Program-made: the position numbers and the translations under genes | From: Cognaticolwellia mytili | GTDB taxonomy: Bacteria; Pseudomonadota; Gammaproteobacteria; Enterobacterales; Alteromonadaceae | NCBI RefSeq assembly: GCF_002104475.1 | Contig: NZ_NBOF01000007.1 | Location: 1 to 64,000 of the forward strand | DNA length: 64,000 nt | Reading direction: 5' to 3' | Notes under the pieces: generated by a model | What the model saw: the letters and a program-made list of their open reading frames with translations, nothing else | Told to the model about the DNA's origin: nothing | Database searches by the model: none | Shown here: one piece after another, positions 1 through 12,911 of the stretch | Numbering within the stretch: position 1 is the first letter of the stretch | How the letters are laid out: each line of letters opens with the position of its first letter

Positions 1-352
1 CACGTGTTTGTGGCATAGGACCATCTGTAGCAGCAACTACTAAGATAGCGCCATCCATTTGTGCAGCACCAGTGATCATGTTTTTGATGTAATCAGCATG
101 GCCAGGACAATCTACGTGTGCGTAGTGACGAGTTTCTGTATCGTATTCGATGTGAGAAGTATTAATAGTAATACCACGCTCACGCTCTTCTGGAGCATTA
201 TCGATTTGTGCGAAATCTTTTACTTCACCACCGTGTACTTTTGTAAGTACCGCAGAGATTGCAGCTGTTAATGTAGTTTTACCGTGATCTACGTGTCCGA
301 TAGTACCAACGTTTACATGTGGTTTCGAACGTTCAAATTTTTCTTTAGCCAT
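1..352 (-). CDS. tuf: Elongation factor Tu, N-terminal part (cut by window edge)
   Basis: The first 117 codons of EF-Tu, the GTPase that delivers aminoacyl-tRNA to the ribosomal A site in the cytoplasm. The protein begins [20 protein letters not shown]. The P-loop GHVDHGKTT lies at residues 19-27 and the G3 motif DCPGH near residue 81. The frame is open to base 1, so the rest of the gene lies outside the window. It is the last gene of the str operon order rpsL-rpsG-fusA-tuf and starts 68 bp downstream of fusA. Whether a second tuf copy exists cannot be seen here. Confidence 0.98.
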   Translation of the reverse strand, partial: MAKEKFERSKPHVNVGTIGHVDHGKTTLTAAISAVLTKVHGGEVKDFAQIDNAPEERERGITINTSHIEYDTETRHYAHVDCPGHADYIKNMITGAAQMDGAILVVAATDGPMPQTR

Positions 353-420
353 TTTTCAATTACCTTAAAGTTTATTAAAAGCCCGGCCAAAAGACCGAGC
401 CAGACTTTCAAAAAGCCTTA

Positions 421-2517
421 CTAAGATTCAATTATTTTGTCGGCAACAGCTTTTGGAGCTTCGCTATATTGCTGAAACTCCATTGAGTATGATGCGCGAC
501 CTTGAGTTGCACTACGTAACGCCGTAGCGTAACCAAACATTTCCGATAGTGGTACAGTTGCATTCACTACCTTAGAACCAGCTGGACCTTCGTCCATGCC
601 ATCGATCATACCGCGACGACGATTTAAATCGCCAACGACATCACCCATGTTTGCTTCTGGCGTAATAACCTCTACTTTCATCATAGGTTCAAGAATAACA
701 GGAGATGCTGCTAGCACACCTTGTCTGAACCCCATCGATGCAGCGACTTTAAACGCCATTTCATTTGAGTCAACGTCATGAAAAGAACCGTCGTACAGAG
801 TGGCCTTGATGTCTAATAACGGGTAACCCGCTAAAACACCACTTTCCATCTGCTCTCTACAGCCCTTTTCAACTGCTGGGATATATTCCTTTGGAACTGC
901 ACCACCAACAATTTCATCGACAAACTCAAAACCTTCACCTTCTGGTAAAGGCTCTAATTTCAACCAAACATGGCCATACTGACCTTTGCCACCTGATTGA
1001 CGAACAAATTTACCTTCCACTTCTATCGTTGAGCGAATGGTTTCGCGATAAGCCACTTGTGGGTTACCAACGTTACATTCAACACTAAACTCGCGTTTCA
1101 TGCGCTCAACTAGAATATCGAGGTGTAATTCCCCCATACCTGAAATGATGGTTTGACCCGTTTCTTCATCAGAGAATACTCTAAATGATGGATCTTCTGC
1201 AGCCAACTTACCTAGTGCAATACCCATTTTTTCTTGGGCAGCAACGGTTCTTGGCTCAACTGCAACCGAAATAACTGGTTCAGGAAACTCCATACGTTCA
1301 AGTGTAATCACATGATTTGCATCACATAACGTATCACCTGTAGTAACATCTTTTAGGCCAATGGCCGCAGCGATATCACCAGCACGTACTTCTTTAATTT
1401 CCTGACGGTCATTCGCATGCATTTGCACAATACGACCGAGTCGTTCTTTTTTGCCTTTCACAGGATTGTATATACTGTCGCCAGTTTTTACTACACCTGA
1501 GTATACTCGAAAAAACGTCAATGTACCGACAAATGGGTCTGTCGCTATTTTAAATGCTAAAGCAGCAAATGGTGCTTTATCATCGGCTTCGCGACTTCCC
1601 TCAGTTTCGTCTTTGTCATTGTTAATACCTTTAATCGCTTCAACTTCTGTTGGCGAAGGTAAGAATTCAATGACAGCATCAAGTACTGCTTGTACCCCTT
1701 TGTTTTTGAAAGCAGATCCACAAGAACAAAGGACAATTTCATTGTTTAGTGTACGGATACGTAGCGCAGATTTTATTTCTGCTTCGGATAAATCACCTTC
1801 TTCAAGGTATTTGTCCATTAATTCTTCAGAGGCTTCAGCTGCTTCAGAAACAAGATTTTCATGCCATTCATCGGCTTCATCTTGCATATCTGCTGGAATA
1901 TCTTCATAAGTAAAAGTCATGCCCTGGTCACTTTCGTTCCAGTTAATAGCTTTCATTTTAATTAAGTCGATAACACCTGCAAAGTCATCTTCAGCACCAA
2001 TTGCTAAGTGAATTGGTACAGCGTTAGCTTCTAAACGAGAATTGAGTTGCTCAACAACAGATAAGAAATCAGCACCAGTACGGTCCATCTTATTAACAAA
2101 AACTAATCGCGGAACAGAGTATTTCTCCATTTGGCGCCAAACAGTTTCCGTTTGTGGTTGAACTCCTGAAGATGCACATAGCACTAATACCGCGCCATCT
2201 AATACACGTAATGAACGTTCTACTTCAATAGTAAAATCTACGTGACCAGGGGTGTCGATGATATTAATACGATGGTCTTCAAATTGTGCTTCCATCCCTT
2301 TCCAAAAACAAGTAGTAGCTGCAGAGGTGATAGTAATACCACGCTCTTGCTCTTGCTCCATCCAATCCATAGTGGCTGCGCCATCATGAACTTCGCCGAT
2401 CTTATGTGAAAGACCAGTGTAGAAAAGTACCCTTTCTGTTGTTGTCGTTTTACCGGCATCGACATGAGCACAAATACCGATATTTCGGTAACGCTCAATA
2501 GGGGTTATACGTGCCAC
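421..2517 (-). CDS. fusA: Elongation factor G
   Basis: EF-G, 698 aa, the GTPase that drives ribosomal translocation and, with RRF, ribosome recycling. G-domain motifs are complete: AHVDAGKTT at 17-25, RGITI at 59-63, DTPGH at 88-92 and NKMD at 142-145. Length and the start [20 protein letters not shown] match the housekeeping EF-G1 type rather than the shorter paralogues. It lies 141 bp downstream of rpsG. Just before its ribosome binding site the transcript can form a small 6-bp hairpin (2532-2550), and a longer inverted repeat lies further upstream (2564-2607); either could affect translation. Nothing unusual in the protein. Confidence 0.99.
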   Translation of the reverse strand: MARITPIERYRNIGICAHVDAGKTTTTERVLFYTGLSHKIGEVHDGAATMDWMEQEQERGITITSAATTCFWKGMEAQFEDHRINIIDTPGHVDFTIEVERSLRVLDGAVLVLCASSGVQPQTETVWRQMEKYSVPRLVFVNKMDRTGADFLSVVEQLNSRLEANAVPIHLAIGAEDDFAGVIDLIKMKAINWNESDQGMTFTYEDIPADMQDEADEWHENLVSEAAEASEELMDKYLEEGDLSEAEIKSALRIRTLNNEIVLCSCGSAFKNKGVQAVLDAVIEFLPSPTEVEAIKGINNDKDETEGSREADDKAPFAALAFKIATDPFVGTLTFFRVYSGVVKTGDSIYNPVKGKKERLGRIVQMHANDRQEIKEVRAGDIAAAIGLKDVTTGDTLCDANHVITLERMEFPEPVISVAVEPRTVAAQEKMGIALGKLAAEDPSFRVFSDEETGQTIISGMGELHLDILVERMKREFSVECNVGNPQVAYRETIRSTIEVEGKFVRQSGGKGQYGHVWLKLEPLPEGEGFEFVDEIVGGAVPKEYIPAVEKGCREQMESGVLAGYPLLDIKATLYDGSFHDVDSNEMAFKVAASMGFRQGVLAASPVILEPMMKVEVITPEANMGDVVGDLNRRRGMIDGMDEGPAGSKVVNATVPLSEMFGYATALRSATQGRASYSMEFQQYSEAPKAVADKIIES

Positions 2518-2531
2518 AATTTCATCCTCTT

Positions 2532-2607
2532 TCTGAGACTTTATCTCAGATTATAAAACAGTTGTGGTTATCACTTTACATCAATATTGACATTCAGCGA
2601 TAACCAC
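2532..2607 (-). promoter_or_regulatory. Inverted repeats in the rpsG-fusA spacer
   Basis: Two inverted repeats occupy the 141-bp rpsG-fusA spacer. One has 9-bp perfect arms (GTGGTTATC at 2564-2572 and GATAACCAC at 2599-2607). The other has 6-bp arms (TCTGAG/CTCAGA, 2532-2550) and ends about 14 nt before the fusA start. Neither is followed by a T-run on the minus strand, so they are more likely RNA structures for translation or processing than terminators. Function is inferred only. Confidence 0.4.
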
Positions 2608-2658
2608 GGCATTACACTTTTGACTATAAAACTAGCAATATTTGCTAATTTATAGTGC

Positions 2659-3144
<486 letters not shown>

Positions 3145-3206
3145 TTATATTCAGGATAAACCCAAAATGTAATATGTTATTTGGCCTTACTTAACGTTTC
3201 TATTCT

Positions 3207-3226
3207 TTAGCTTACTCATAAGCTAA
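3207..3226 (-). promoter_or_regulatory. Hairpin in rpsL-rpsG spacer, candidate S7 target
   Basis: A perfect 8-bp inverted repeat (TTAGCTTA, 4-nt loop, TAAGCTAA) lies 12 bases after the rpsL stop on the minus strand. The E. coli str operon carries its S7 translational operator in the same spacer. Position fits; sequence identity to the E. coli site was not tested. Confidence 0.35.
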
Positions 3227-3237
3227 GAAAGGGAAAC

Positions 3238-3630
<393 letters not shown>

Positions 3631-3638
3631 TTAAATTT

Positions 3639-3793
3639 GTGTAAATTCCAATCAATGGGGAAATTTACACCCTTATAAACGTGAAAATCCGCGACTCTAG
3701 ATTCTATACACAAGTGGTACGGAATATAGGGTCGCGGAATTCTATAGGTCAAGCTTTAACCTGTCAAGCTTTACTCGCATTAGACAGGTTAAA
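3639..3793 (-). promoter_or_regulatory. rpoC-rpsL spacer: hairpins and short direct repeats
   Basis: The 209-bp spacer holds three structured elements. An 11-bp inverted repeat (TTTAACCTGTC at 3755-3765, GACAGGTTAAA at 3783-3793) lies close to the rpoC stop. Two copies of GTCAAGCTTTA (3748-3758 and 3763-3773) sit 15 bp apart, one inside the hairpin loop. An imperfect inverted repeat (3639-3649 with 3659-3670) lies just upstream of rpsL. No minus-strand T-run follows the rpoC hairpin, so it is not a clear terminator. No convincing promoter hexamers were identified. Confidence 0.4.
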
Positions 3794-3821
3794 CATCAGC
3801 TTTTCAGCGATTTTCTATCTA

Positions 3822-6800
3822 CTATTCACCTGTAGAAGATAAATCTGCATTCAAGGCATCAGTTAATGCTTGCGCTGCGTCGTCAGCTGATACTGTTACT
3901 TCTTCTTCAGGAACAGCGTTTTTAGCACGCGCACGTTCTTGATGATAAGAATAACCAGTACCTGCTGGGATTAAGCGACCAACAATAACGTTCTCTTTCA
4001 AGCCACGAAGTTTGTCTTTCTTACCAGCTACTGCTGCTTCAGTAAGTACACGCGTCGTTTCTTGGAAAGATGCCGCCGAGATGAATGACTCAGTTGCTAA
4101 TGATGCTTTTGTAATACCCATCATTTGCATTTCGTATTCAGCTGGTTGCTTGCCTGCAGCTTCTAACTCACGGTTAGAAATATTTACGCGCGCAACTTCA
4201 ACGATTTCGCCTTTAAGGAAGTTACTATCACCAGCGTCTAAGATCTCACACTTGCGGATCATTTGACGAACAATAACTTCAATGTGCTTATCGTTAATTT
4301 TAACACCTTGTAAACGGTATACTTCTTGTACTTCGTTCACAATGTAGTTAGCAACTGGAGCAACACCACGTAGACGTAAGATATCATGTGGAGACTCTGG
4401 ACCATCGGCAATAACTTCACCTTTAAGTACAGATTCACCTTCAAACACGTTCAATTGACGCATTTTAGGAATCATCTCTTCGTATACTTCACCACTCGGC
4501 TGAGTGATTAGTAAACGCACTTTACCTTTCGTTTCTTTACCAAAACCGATAATACCTGTCTTCTCAGCTAAGATAGCTGGAAGTTTAGGCTTACGCGCTT
4601 CAAATAAATCAGCAACACGTGGAAGACCACCGGTAATATCACGCGTTTTCGAAGACTCTTGAGGAATACGTGCTAACGCATCACCGATGCTTACTTCTGC
4701 ACCATCTTCTAGGTTTACAATCGCATTACCTGGTAAGAAGTATTGTGCAGGAATTTCAGTACCCGCAATCATTACGTCATTACCTTTAGCGTCAATCAGT
4801 TTAACCATTGGGCGCATTTCTTTACCCGCAGTGTTACGTTGACCAGCTTCAGTTACTACGATGCTTGATAAACCAGTTAACTCATCAGTTTGACGAACCA
4901 TAGTTACGCCATCGATAAGTTCAACGAATTGAACCTTACCAGCAACCTCAGTGATGATTGGATGCGTATGTGGGTCCCAGTTAGCGATAATATCGCCAGA
5001 ACTAATTGCTTCACCATCTTTCTTAGAAAGAATAGTACCGTAAGGTACTTTGTAACGTTCTTTCTCACGACCAAGCTCATCGATTACTGTCAGCTCTGAT
5101 GAACGTGAAGTAATCACTAAGTGATCTTCTGAGTTAGTTACAAACTTAGCATTTTGTAATTTCAAGGTACCTGTATTCTTAACTTGTACACTGTTTTCTG
5201 CTGATGCACGAGATGCCGCACCACCGATATGGAACGTACGCATGGTAAGCTGTGTACCAGGTTCACCGATAGATTGTGCTGCCACAACACCAATCGCTTC
5301 ACCTTGGTTGATCATATGGCCACGAGCCAAATCACGACCGTAACAATGAGCACAAATACCAAAGTCGGTTTTACAAGTAATAATTGAACGTACTTTCATT
5401 TGATCAATTGAATTTTCTTCAATGAAATCACATAAAGCTTCGTCAATTAATGTGTTACGAGGTAACAACACTTCTGTTGTACCAGGCTTCACTACATCTT
5501 CAGCAACTACACGACCTAGAACACGTTCGCGTAATGGCTCAACAACATCACCACCTTCAATCAATGGTGTCATTTGTAAACCGTCGTATGTTCCACAATC
5601 ATGTTCAGTAACAACCAAATCTTGTGCAACATCAACTAAACGACGAGTTAAGTAACCCGAGTTAGCTGTTTTCAATGCCGTATCGGCCAAACCTTTACGC
5701 GCACCATGAGTAGAGATGAAGTACTGTAATACGTTCAAACCTTCACGGAAGTTAGCGGTGATTGGCGTTTCGATGATTGAACCATCTGGTTTAGCCATCA
5801 AACCACGCATACCCGCTAGCTGACGGATCTGAGCAGCACTACCACGAGCGCCTGAATCGGCCATCATGTAGATAGAGTTGAAAGAGTCTTGCTCTTCTGG
5901 CTCACCGTCACGGTTAATTACGGTTTCTTTTGATAAGTTGTCCATCATTGCTTTCGAGATTTTCTCGTTGGCAGATGACCAAATATCTATAACCTTATTG
6001 TATTTTTCACCCTGAGTTACAAGACCTTGCTCGAACTGAGTTTGAATTTCTTTAACTTCTTCTTCCGAATCTTCAATGATGGTGTATTTCGCATCTGGAA
6101 TAACCATATCGTCGATACCAACTGACGCACCTGCGATCATCGCATAGTGAAAACCTGTATACATAATATGATCCGCAAAGACTACAGTGTCTTTAAGACC
6201 TAAGTTACGATAAGCATGGTTAATCAGTTTAGAAATAGGCTTTTTACCTAACGGCTGATCGATTAGATCATAAGGCATGCCATCTGGACATACTTGCCAT
6301 AAAATTGCACGGCCTACAGTCGTGTCACGCAAGGTCGTTACTGGTTCAAATACACCTTCAGCATTACGAACATGTTCAGTAATACGAATTTTGACGCGTG
6401 CATGAAGTTCAGCAACACCTGTGCGATAAGCTTTTTCAGCTTCTTTGGTGTCGGTAAATACCATACCTTCACCTAAACCATTTACACGATCACGCGTCAG
6501 GTAATATAAACCTAATACAACATCCTGTGATGGTACGATGATTGGATCACCGTTTGCTGGAGAAAGAACGTTGTTCGTTGACATCATCAACGTACGTGCT
6601 TCCATTTGTGCTTCGATTGTCAACGGTACGTGTACCGCCATTTGGTCACCATCGAAATCGGCATTATATGCCGCACATACTAATGGGTGAAGGTGAATTG
6701 CTTTACCTTCAATTAGTACAGGTTCAAATGCTTGGATACCCAATCTATGAAGCGTTGGTGCACGGTTAAGCATTACTGGATGTTCGCGGATTACTTCATC

Positions 6801-8036
6801 AAGTACATCCCAAACTTCAGCGCCTTCACGTTCAACTAATTTCTTAGCCGCTTTAATTGTTGTCGCTAAACCACGTGCTTCTAATTTACCGTAAATAAAT
6901 GGCTTGAATAACTCAAGTGCCATCTTTTTAGGTAAACCACACTGATGTAGGCGCAATGTTGGACCAACAGTGATTACAGAACGACCAGAGTAATCAACAC
7001 GTTTACCCAATAAGTTCTGACGGAAACGACCTTGCTTACCTTTGATCATATCGGCAAGTGATTTAAGAGGACGTTTGTTAGAACCGGTAATTGCACGACC
7101 GCGACGACCATTATCTAGTAATGCATCAACAGATTCTTGCAACATACGTTTTTCGTTACGTACGATGATATCTGGTGCTACTAAATCTAGAAGACGTTTA
7201 AGGCGATTGTTACGGTTAATTACACGACGATATAAATCGTTCAAATCAGAGGTAGCAAAACGGCCACCATCCAATGGTACTAACGGACGTAAATCCGGTG
7301 GTAAAATTGGTAGTACGTTCATGATCATCCACTCAGGCTTATTACCTGATGCTGCGAATGCTTCCATTAATTTTAAACGCTTAGTGATTTTTTTGCGTTT
7401 AGTTTCACTACCGATTTCAGGAAGCTCTTCACGCATTTGCGCTACTTCACCGTCTAAATCGATTTGTTGTAGTAAAGCTAAAACGGCTTCAGCACCCATA
7501 AGTGCATCGAATTCATCACCGTGCTCTTCTAACGCGTCAAGATATTCTTCTTCGGTTAAAATGGCACTTTTTTCTAGCGTTGTCATACCTGGTTCAGTGA
7601 CCACGTATGATTCAAAATAAAGTACACGCTCAATGTCACGTAGTGTCATGTCTAATAATAGACCGATACGAGATGGCAATGACTTTAAGAACCAAATATG
7701 TGCAACTGGGCTTGCTAATTCGATATGACCCATACGGTCACGACGAACTTTCGTTAATGTAACTTCAACGCCACATTTTTCACAAATTACACCACGGTGC
7801 TTAAGGCGTTTGTATTTGCCACAAAGACATTCATAGTCTTTAACTGGACCAAAAATACGCGCACAGAACAAACCATCGCGTTCTGGCTTAAAAGTACGAT
7901 AGTTAATCGTCTCAGGTTTCTTTACCTCACCAAATGACCATGAACGAATCATGTCAGGTGAAGCTAGTCCGATACGAATACCATCGAACTCTTCTGTTTG
8001 ATTTTGTTGCTTAAGAAACTTAAGTAAATCTTTCAC
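3822..8036 (-). CDS. rpoC: DNA-directed RNA polymerase subunit beta'
   Basis: Beta', 1404 aa, carries the catalytic magnesium site of RNA polymerase. The N-terminal zinc ribbon cysteines are at 70, 72, 85 and 88, as in E. coli. The catalytic loop NADFDGDQM lies near residue 460, followed by the bridge helix and trigger loop regions. The second zinc site ([11 protein letters not shown]) is in the C-terminal third. The end is acidic and alanine-rich, as in relatives. It follows rpoB by 106 bp in the usual rpoBC order and is translated from its own ribosome binding site. Nothing is truncated. Confidence 0.99.
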   Translation of the reverse strand: MKDLLKFLKQQNQTEEFDGIRIGLASPDMIRSWSFGEVKKPETINYRTFKPERDGLFCARIFGPVKDYECLCGKYKRLKHRGVICEKCGVEVTLTKVRRDRMGHIELASPVAHIWFLKSLPSRIGLLLDMTLRDIERVLYFESYVVTEPGMTTLEKSAILTEEEYLDALEEHGDEFDALMGAEAVLALLQQIDLDGEVAQMREELPEIGSETKRKKITKRLKLMEAFAASGNKPEWMIMNVLPILPPDLRPLVPLDGGRFATSDLNDLYRRVINRNNRLKRLLDLVAPDIIVRNEKRMLQESVDALLDNGRRGRAITGSNKRPLKSLADMIKGKQGRFRQNLLGKRVDYSGRSVITVGPTLRLHQCGLPKKMALELFKPFIYGKLEARGLATTIKAAKKLVEREGAEVWDVLDEVIREHPVMLNRAPTLHRLGIQAFEPVLIEGKAIHLHPLVCAAYNADFDGDQMAVHVPLTIEAQMEARTLMMSTNNVLSPANGDPIIVPSQDVVLGLYYLTRDRVNGLGEGMVFTDTKEAEKAYRTGVAELHARVKIRITEHVRNAEGVFEPVTTLRDTTVGRAILWQVCPDGMPYDLIDQPLGKKPISKLINHAYRNLGLKDTVVFADHIMYTGFHYAMIAGASVGIDDMVIPDAKYTIIEDSEEEVKEIQTQFEQGLVTQGEKYNKVIDIWSSANEKISKAMMDNLSKETVINRDGEPEEQDSFNSIYMMADSGARGSAAQIRQLAGMRGLMAKPDGSIIETPITANFREGLNVLQYFISTHGARKGLADTALKTANSGYLTRRLVDVAQDLVVTEHDCGTYDGLQMTPLIEGGDVVEPLRERVLGRVVAEDVVKPGTTEVLLPRNTLIDEALCDFIEENSIDQMKVRSIITCKTDFGICAHCYGRDLARGHMINQGEAIGVVAAQSIGEPGTQLTMRTFHIGGAASRASAENSVQVKNTGTLKLQNAKFVTNSEDHLVITSRSSELTVIDELGREKERYKVPYGTILSKKDGEAISSGDIIANWDPHTHPIITEVAGKVQFVELIDGVTMVRQTDELTGLSSIVVTEAGQRNTAGKEMRPMVKLIDAKGNDVMIAGTEIPAQYFLPGNAIVNLEDGAEVSIGDALARIPQESSKTRDITGGLPRVADLFEARKPKLPAILAEKTGIIGFGKETKGKVRLLITQPSGEVYEEMIPKMRQLNVFEGESVLKGEVIADGPESPHDILRLRGVAPVANYIVNEVQEVYRLQGVKINDKHIEVIVRQMIRKCEILDAGDSNFLKGEIVEVARVNISNRELEAAGKQPAEYEMQMMGITKASLATESFISAASFQETTRVLTEAAVAGKKDKLRGLKENVIVGRLIPAGTGYSYHQERARAKNAVPEEEVTVSADDAAQALTDALNADLSSTGE

Positions 8037-8064
8037 ACTCTATCTCCTGTCGGAGTTAAATACC

Positions 8065-8123
8065 GGAGAGAGCAGTTAACTGCTCTCTCCCTGTACTAAC
8101 TTTTGGAATAAACGAAAAGTTAG
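8065..8123 (-). promoter_or_regulatory. Two strong hairpins in the rpoB-rpoC spacer
   Basis: Bases 8065-8090 form a perfect 26-bp palindrome (arms of 13: GGAGAGAGCAGTT and its complement, no loop). A second inverted repeat with 9-bp arms (CTAACTTTT / AAAAGTTAG) lies at 8096-8123. Together they fill most of the 106-bp spacer. No T-run follows the palindrome on the minus strand, so these look like mRNA processing or stabilising structures rather than terminators. Confidence 0.5.
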
Positions 8124-8142
8124 CAATGTAGCTTTAAGTAGC

Positions 8143-11100
8143 TTAGTCCTGATCTAACTCGATGTTGATACCTAACGAGCGAATTTCTTTCAACAATACG
8201 TTGAATGATTCAGGAATGCCCGGCTCCATTCTGTGATCACCGTCAACTAAGTTTTTATACATCTTAGTACGACCGTTAACATCATCAGATTTAACCGTTA
8301 GCATTTCTTGCAAGGTATAAGCGGCACCGTATGCTTCTAGTGCCCATACTTCCATCTCACCGAAACGCTGACCACCAAACTGTGCTTTACCACCTAATGG
8401 CTGTTGCGTTACAAGGCTGTAAGAACCTGTAGAACGCGCATGCATTTTGTCATCAACTAAATGGTTCAGTTTTAACATATACATGTAACCAACAGTTACC
8501 GGACGCTCAAATTCACGACCAGTACGGCCATCAGTAAGAGTGAACTGACCACTTTCAGGCATATCAGCAAGTTTGAACAAGTCTTTAATTTCTTTTTCAC
8601 TAGCACCATCAAATACTGGAGTAGCAATTGGAAGACCTGCACGTAAGTTGCCAGCTAGACGCATAATTTCATCATCAGAGAATGAATCAATATCTACGTT
8701 CTGACGAGATTCACCTAAGCTGTAAACTTCTTTCAAGAATCCACGTAATTTATGAATTTCTTGTTGAGCTTCCAACATGCGGTTAATTTTCTCACCGATA
8801 CCACGAGCAGCCATACCTAAATGCGTTTCTAGAATCTGACCGATATTCATACGTGATGGTACACCCAATGGGTTAAGTACTACATCAACTGGCACACCGT
8901 GCTCATCGTATGGCATATCTTCAACAGGTACTACGTTTGAAATAACACCTTTGTTACCGTGACGACCAGCCATTTTATCACCTGGTTGAATACGGCGTTT
9001 AACAGCTAGATAAACTTTAATGATTTTCAATACGCCCGGCGCTAAGTCATCACCTTGGGTGATCTTGCGACGTTTAACTTCGTATTTCTTATCAAAATCA
9101 GCTCTGATTGCTTCGTATTGCTCTGCGATTTGCTCAAGCTCAGATTGTTGACCTTCATCAGCCAAGTTTTGAACTAACCACTTGTCGCGAGACATACTGT
9201 TAAGATCAGACTCATTTAAGCCAGACGTTAACAATAATTTCTTAGCACGAGCATAAATACCATCTTCTAAAATGCTGAACTCATCACCCAAGTCTTTCTT
9301 AACTTGTTTAAGTTGCATTTCTTCGATTTCAACAGCACGAGCATCTTTTTCTACACCGTCACGGGTGAAGATTTGAACATCGATGATAGTACCTGAAACA
9401 GAGTTAGGAACACGTAAAGAGCTGTCTTTAACGTCAGCTGCTTTTTCACCGAAGATAGCTCGTAAAAGTTTTTCTTCTGGCGTAAGTTGTGTTTCACCTT
9501 TTGGTGTCACTTTACCTACTAAGATATCGCCGCCGTTAACTTCAGCACCAATGTAAACAACACCCGCTTCATCTAGTTTAGATAATGCAGATTCGCCAAC
9601 ATTTGGAATATCAGCAGTAATTTCTTCACTGCCAAGCTTAGTATCACGAGCGATACAGGTTAATTCTTGAATATGGATAGTAGTGAAACGATCTTCAGTA
9701 GCCACACGCTCAGATAACAACATTGAATCCTCAAAGTTGTAACCATTCCAAGGCATGAACGCAATACGCATGTTTTGGCCAAGTGCCAATTCACCCATAT
9801 CTGTAGAAGGACCATCTGCCAACACATCACCACGAACTACTGGTTCAGCCATACGACACAATGGACGTTGGTTGATACAAGTGTTTTGGTTAGAACGTGT
9901 GTATTTCGTTAAGTTGTAAATATCAATACCTGCTTCACCAGCATGCATTTCATTTTCGTTAACTTTTACAACAATACGAGAAGCATCTACGTAGTCAATA
10001 ACACCGCCACGTTTAGCAACAACTGTTACACCAGAGTCAACCGCAACAATTTTTTCCATACCAGTACCAACCAGTGGCTTATCCACGATTAGTGTTGGTA
10101 CAGCTTGACGTTGCATGTTCGAGCCCATCAAGGCACGGTTAGCATCATCGTGTTCTAGGAACGGAATCAATGAAGCCGCTACTGAAACGATTTGTTGTGG
10201 CGAAACATCCATATACTGAACTTGTTCAGCAGACATTAGTGTAAATTCGTTCTTATGACGACAAGCAACCAAGCCATCGACTAATTTACGGTCAGCGTCA
10301 ACTTCAGCAGTTGTCTGTGCGATAACGAAATTACCTTCTTCAATTGCAGAAAGGTAATCGATATCGTCAGTAATATAACCATCAACGATTTTACGATAAG
10401 GAGTTTCTAAGAAACCGTAATCGTTAGTACGTGCATAACATGAAAGCGAGTTGATCAAACCAATGTTTGGACCCTCTGGCGTTTCAATTGGACAAACACG
10501 ACCGTAATGCGTTGGATGTACATCACGTACTTCGAAACCAGCACGTTCACGTGTTAAACCACCCGGGCCTAAGGCAGAAATACGACGTTTATGCGTTACT
10601 TCTGATAACGGGTTGTTTTGGTCCATAAATTGTGACAATTGTGATGAACCAAAGAATTCTTTAACAGCAGCAGAAATCGGCTTAGCGTTAATCAAATCTT
10701 GCGGCATAATCGCGTCTAAATCACCAAGACTTAAACGTTCACGTACAGCACGTTCAACACGAACTAAACCAACACGGAATTGGTTTTCAGCCATTTCGCC
10801 AACACTACGAATACGACGGTTACCTAAGTGATCAATATCATCAACTTCACCTTTACCGTCACGAATGGCGATAAGAGTTTTCATTACAGAGATGATATCA
10901 TCGTTAGATAAAATGCCATTACCTACCGAGTCAGCATTGCCGACACGACGATTGAACTTCATACGACCTACTGTAGATAAGTCATAACGTTCAAGAGAGA
11001 AGAATAGGTTATTGAATAACGTATCTGCTGCATCTTTTGTTGGTGGCTCACCTGGACGCATCATACGGTAAATTTCAACTAACGCTTCTAAGCGGTTAGT

Positions 11101-12171
11101 TGAGTTATCTACACGTAAAGTGTCAGACATGTACGAACCAACATCAAATTCGTTCATATATAAAGTAGAAAGTACTTTATGACCGGCTTGACTTAATTCA
11201 GCTAGCATTTCTAGTGTAATTTCAGCATTCGCTTCAGCAATGACTTCGCCTGTAGACTCATCAATATAGGCTTTAGAAAGCACTTTACCGACAATGTATT
11301 CTGCAGGAACATCTAATGTAGCCATTTTCGCTTTTGAAAGAGAACGAATATGACGAGCAGTAATACGACGACCTTGTTCAACTAAAACATCACCATTAGG
11401 TAGTTTTAAATCAAACGTTGCTGTTTCACCACGTAAGCGTTCTGGAATTAAATCCATTACTAACTTATCGCCTTTAATTTCGAAATTAGTCGTATCGTAG
11501 AAAATATCTAGAATTTCTTCAGTAGAGTATTCCAAGGCACGTAAAATGATCGATGCAGGTAATTTACGACGTCTATCTATACGGACGAATAAATTATCTT
11601 TTGGATCAAATTCAAAATCCAACCAAGAACCACGGTAAGGAATAACACGTGCGTTATATAACACTTTACCTGATGAATGTGTTTTACCTTTATCGTGATC
11701 GAAAAACACACCAGGAGAACGATGTAATTGAGAAACAATAACACGCTCTGTACCATTGATGACAAATGTACCATTGTCAGTCATTAATGGTATTTCACCC
11801 ATGTATACTTCTTGTTCTTTGATATCTTTAACTGTGCCTGCAGCTGCTTCTTTATCATAAACAACTAAACGCAATTTAACGCGTAACGGCGCAGAATAGG
11901 TGACACCGCGAATTTGACATTCTTTAACATCAAATAACGGCTCGCCCAAACGGTAGCTAACATATTGTAATTCTGAGCTACCAGAATAAGCTTTAATTGG
12001 AAAAATAGAATGAAACGCAGCCTCTAGGCCTGTTTCACCTGTTGGATCAATATCAATAAACTTACGGAAAGATTCGAGTTGGATTGATAACAAGAACGGA
12101 TAATCCATTACTTGCACACTTTTACCAAAGTCCTTACGAATACGTTTCTTTTCAGAGTAAGAGTAAACCAT
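8143..12171 (-). CDS. rpoB: DNA-directed RNA polymerase subunit beta
   Basis: Beta, 1342 aa, the same length as the E. coli protein. It forms one jaw of the RNA polymerase cleft and part of the active centre. The rifampicin-pocket segment ([20 protein letters not shown]) lies around residues 510-530 and keeps the usual D, H, R and S positions, so no rifampicin resistance is predicted. The conserved [12 protein letters not shown] block is near residue 1065. It lies 270 bp downstream of rplL behind an attenuator-like hairpin, which fits the known partial termination between ribosomal and polymerase genes in enterobacteria. Confidence 0.99.
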   Translation of the reverse strand: MVYSYSEKKRIRKDFGKSVQVMDYPFLLSIQLESFRKFIDIDPTGETGLEAAFHSIFPIKAYSGSSELQYVSYRLGEPLFDVKECQIRGVTYSAPLRVKLRLVVYDKEAAAGTVKDIKEQEVYMGEIPLMTDNGTFVINGTERVIVSQLHRSPGVFFDHDKGKTHSSGKVLYNARVIPYRGSWLDFEFDPKDNLFVRIDRRRKLPASIILRALEYSTEEILDIFYDTTNFEIKGDKLVMDLIPERLRGETATFDLKLPNGDVLVEQGRRITARHIRSLSKAKMATLDVPAEYIVGKVLSKAYIDESTGEVIAEANAEITLEMLAELSQAGHKVLSTLYMNEFDVGSYMSDTLRVDNSTNRLEALVEIYRMMRPGEPPTKDAADTLFNNLFFSLERYDLSTVGRMKFNRRVGNADSVGNGILSNDDIISVMKTLIAIRDGKGEVDDIDHLGNRRIRSVGEMAENQFRVGLVRVERAVRERLSLGDLDAIMPQDLINAKPISAAVKEFFGSSQLSQFMDQNNPLSEVTHKRRISALGPGGLTRERAGFEVRDVHPTHYGRVCPIETPEGPNIGLINSLSCYARTNDYGFLETPYRKIVDGYITDDIDYLSAIEEGNFVIAQTTAEVDADRKLVDGLVACRHKNEFTLMSAEQVQYMDVSPQQIVSVAASLIPFLEHDDANRALMGSNMQRQAVPTLIVDKPLVGTGMEKIVAVDSGVTVVAKRGGVIDYVDASRIVVKVNENEMHAGEAGIDIYNLTKYTRSNQNTCINQRPLCRMAEPVVRGDVLADGPSTDMGELALGQNMRIAFMPWNGYNFEDSMLLSERVATEDRFTTIHIQELTCIARDTKLGSEEITADIPNVGESALSKLDEAGVVYIGAEVNGGDILVGKVTPKGETQLTPEEKLLRAIFGEKAADVKDSSLRVPNSVSGTIIDVQIFTRDGVEKDARAVEIEEMQLKQVKKDLGDEFSILEDGIYARAKKLLLTSGLNESDLNSMSRDKWLVQNLADEGQQSELEQIAEQYEAIRADFDKKYEVKRRKITQGDDLAPGVLKIIKVYLAVKRRIQPGDKMAGRHGNKGVISNVVPVEDMPYDEHGVPVDVVLNPLGVPSRMNIGQILETHLGMAARGIGEKINRMLEAQQEIHKLRGFLKEVYSLGESRQNVDIDSFSDDEIMRLAGNLRAGLPIATPVFDGASEKEIKDLFKLADMPESGQFTLTDGRTGREFERPVTVGYMYMLKLNHLVDDKMHARSTGSYSLVTQQPLGGKAQFGGQRFGEMEVWALEAYGAAYTLQEMLTVKSDDVNGRTKMYKNLVDGDHRMEPGIPESFNVLLKEIRSLGINIELDQD

Positions 12172-12213
12172 GGGGTTCCTCAGCTTGCTGGTTATGGCCG
12201 AATCTGCCTTAAA

Positions 12214-12283
12214 ATACCAATTGGACTTAAATAATGGCTCAAATTACTACACGTAATTGGCAATTATCTAATCCAATTGGTAT
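12214..12283. repeat. 70-bp palindromic element in rplL-rpoB spacer
   Basis: Outer arms of 12 bp are exact complements (ATACCAATTGGA at 12214-12225, TCCAATTGGTAT at 12272-12283). The interior also pairs imperfectly down to AATTAC/GTAATT at 12242-12258, so the whole unit folds as one long hairpin. The architecture resembles a small dispersed palindromic element (REP or MITE-like). Only one copy is visible here. In the transcript it would be a likely RNase III substrate between L7/L12 and beta. Confidence 0.5.
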
Positions 12284-12373
12284 CAGACAGGATATTGCAG
12301 TGATACTTTTAAAAACACTAAGTATCAAATAATGCACTGTTTTGGTTTAAAAAAAAACCACTTTCTTTAGCGC

Positions 12374-12404
12374 AAAAAGGCCGGTGACGTTTAAATCACC
12401 AGCC
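12374..12404 (-). terminator. Attenuator between rplL and rpoB
   Basis: On the minus strand a 9-bp stem (GGCTGGTGA with TCACCGGCC, one G-T pair, 8-nt loop) is followed directly by five Ts. It lies 38-68 bases after the rplL stop. Placement matches the E. coli rplL-rpoB attenuator, which lets only part of the transcripts reach rpoBC. Partial rather than full termination is inferred from gene order. Confidence 0.75.
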
Positions 12405-12441
12405 ATTGCCTTTTCAGGCAAATAATCTATTTAAAAACAGA

Positions 12442-12810
12442 TTATTTGATCTCAACAGAAGCACCAGCTTCTTCAAGAACTTTCTTAAGCTCTTCAGCTT
12501 CAGCTTTTTCAACGCCTTCTTTAATCGCTTTCGGAGCTGATTCAACTAAATCTTTAGCTTCTTTTAAGCCAAGACCTGTTGCGCCACGAACTGCTTTAAT
12601 TACAGCAACTTTCTTCTCGCCGAAACCAGTCATGATTACGTCAAATTCAGTTTGCTCTTCAGCAGCACCACCAGCGTCACCGCCAGCAACAGCAACAGCA
12701 GCAGCAGCAGATACGCCAAACTTCTCTTCCATTGCTTCGATTAGTTCAACTACATCCATTACTGACATGTCAGCAATAGCGTTTAGGATATCGTCTTTAG
12801 AAATAGACAT
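12442..12810 (-). CDS. rplL: 50S ribosomal protein L7/L12
   Basis: L7/L12, 122 aa, the multi-copy stalk protein that recruits and activates translational GTPases. An N-terminal dimerisation helix (1-30) is followed by an Ala/Gly-rich hinge (about 36-53) and a compact C-terminal domain ([14 protein letters not shown] onward) ending in VEIK. Length and acidity are typical. It follows rplJ by 101 bp; L10 and L7/L12 form the pentameric stalk that controls this operon through the L10 leader. Confidence 0.98.
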   Translation of the reverse strand: MSISKDDILNAIADMSVMDVVELIEAMEEKFGVSAAAAVAVAGGDAGGAAEEQTEFDVIMTGFGEKKVAVIKAVRGATGLGLKEAKDLVESAPKAIKEGVEKAEAEELKKVLEEAGASVEIK

Positions 12811-12911
12811 TTTAAATTTCCTGTTTTAAGTAACAGTCTTTTGACTGTTATAAATAACTATAAATACAAAAAGTGCGAATTGTGCTCTTATTTTTAAGAG
12901 GTAAACAATTA

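Noticed and set aside
1451-1909. 152-aa plus-strand open frame inside fusA
   Set aside because: Fully antisense to a conserved gene, Ser/Ala-rich composition typical of a shadow frame, no ribosome binding site or family features.
7042-7620. 192-aa plus-strand open frame inside rpoC
   Set aside because: Antisense to the conserved beta' sequence; Arg/Ser-rich shadow translation.
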